A stretch of DNA of 64,000 nt from Acidisoma sp. L85 (lineage in GTDB: Bacteria > Pseudomonadota > Alphaproteobacteria > Acetobacterales > Acetobacteraceae): assembly GCF_009765865.1 (NCBI RefSeq), contig NZ_LMUQ01000024.1, positions 31,175 to 95,174 of the forward strand. Direction: 5' to 3'. Below are positions 63,614-64,000 of this stretch, piece after piece (position 1 is the stretch's first letter; each line of letters begins with the position of its first letter). The notes under the pieces were generated by a model. The model did no database searches and was not told the origin of the DNA. It saw only the letters and a program-made list of their open reading frames with translations. The position numbers were made by a program, and so were the translations under genes.

Positions 63614-64000
63614 TCCGCCTGACTCGTCTCGCTTTCCTGGCGCTCGCCTTGCTGCCTGCCGCTTGCGGCGACTTTCCCCAACCCATGCTGGGCAATCCCG
63701 GCCGCATGGGCGCCCTGCTGGCGCATCCGCCGCCGCAGCGCATCGTGGTGCCGACGCCGCATGACGCACTGCTCGACGATCAGGCCGCCAAGCTTTTCGC
63801 GACCGACCTCGCCAATGCCCTCGTCAACCAGACCATTCCCGCCTTCGCCGCCCGTCCGCAGCGGGGGGATTGGGTGCTGGGCGTCCATGCCGTTCTGCAA
63901 GGCGACAGCGTGGTGCCGAGCTACACCATCACCGATCCGCGCGGCCACAAGCAGGGCAACTACTCAGGCCCGGCGGTATCGAGCGCATCCTGGGCCGCCG
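63610..64000 (+). CDS. Lipoprotein, 3' end beyond window
   Basis: ATG 63610 overlaps the pgeF stop (ATGA). The signal peptide LAFLALALLPAAC ends at a lipobox Cys near residue 19. The following 110 residues include PPQRIVVPTPHDALLDDQAA and DLANALVNQTIPAFAARP, a soluble periplasmic-type domain. I do not recognise the family. Right edge cuts it at 130 codons. Confidence 0.85.
   Translation, partial: MIRLTRLAFLALALLPAACGDFPQPMLGNPGRMGALLAHPPPQRIVVPTPHDALLDDQAAKLFATDLANALVNQTIPAFAARPQRGDWVLGVHAVLQGDSVVPSYTITDPRGHKQGNYSGPAVSSASWAA

Overview
The window is high-GC alphaproteobacterial DNA, most likely Rhodospirillales/Acetobacteraceae. This is an inference from gene families and order (bolA, DnaJ-like, cobS, cobT; lgt, midA, pgeF; phasin, TetR, proC), not from a database search. 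Genes are densely packed on both strands. I saw no CRISPR array, prophage, integrase or insertion sequence with a transposase. Three tRNA loci are visible: Thr(CGT), Glu(CTC) and an unusual Gly-like one.

Layout. 1-5.3 kb: a sugar ABC permease cut by the left edge, then a sparse stretch with the Gly-like tRNA, small hypothetical proteins, a GNAT acetyltransferase and tRNA-Thr. 5.4-8.5 kb: a glutathionyl-hydroquinone-reductase-like GST, an NmrA-type NAD(P)-binding protein and a divergent LysR regulator.

8.7-22.6 kb: the most unusual part, twelve genes on one strand: ACP, MBOAT, SGNH-like protein, fused tandem alpha/beta hydrolase, second ACP, short AMP-forming ligase, SDR, MetY-like, MetA-like, PLP decarboxylase, haem-oxygenase-fold (possible di-iron) protein and FATP-like acyl-CoA synthetase. 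Its ligase/carrier/MBOAT/SGNH core has the logic of Dlt/AlgIJ-type acyl transfer. The amino-acid genes could make a non-standard group for that machinery. It lies next to a polysaccharide locus, so decoration of a polymer or lipid is a reasonable but unproven idea.

22.7-42.9 kb: an exopolysaccharide locus with GDP-mannose supply (ManC), Gmd, a WbaP-type initiating transferase, Wza-like export lipoprotein, Wzc-like BY-kinase, outer-membrane barrel, lytic transglycosylase, five further glycosyltransferases and two paralogous LuxR-type regulators with degenerate receivers. No Wzx flippase or Wzy polymerase is in the window.

43.4-64 kb: mostly housekeeping genes. They are tRNA-Glu, a divergent PEP-carboxylase-family protein, an APC permease, fdx/iscS-like/cysE, an alpha/beta hydrolase, SirB1-like, Lrp, bolA, DnaJ-like, cobS-cobT, phasin, TetR, proC, YbjN-like, UbiK-like, lgt-midA-pgeF and a lipoprotein cut by the right edge.

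A dispersed palindromic element of about 85-120 bp occurs seven times. Six copies lie between the 3' ends of convergent genes, which suggests a bidirectional terminator or REP/MITE-like element.
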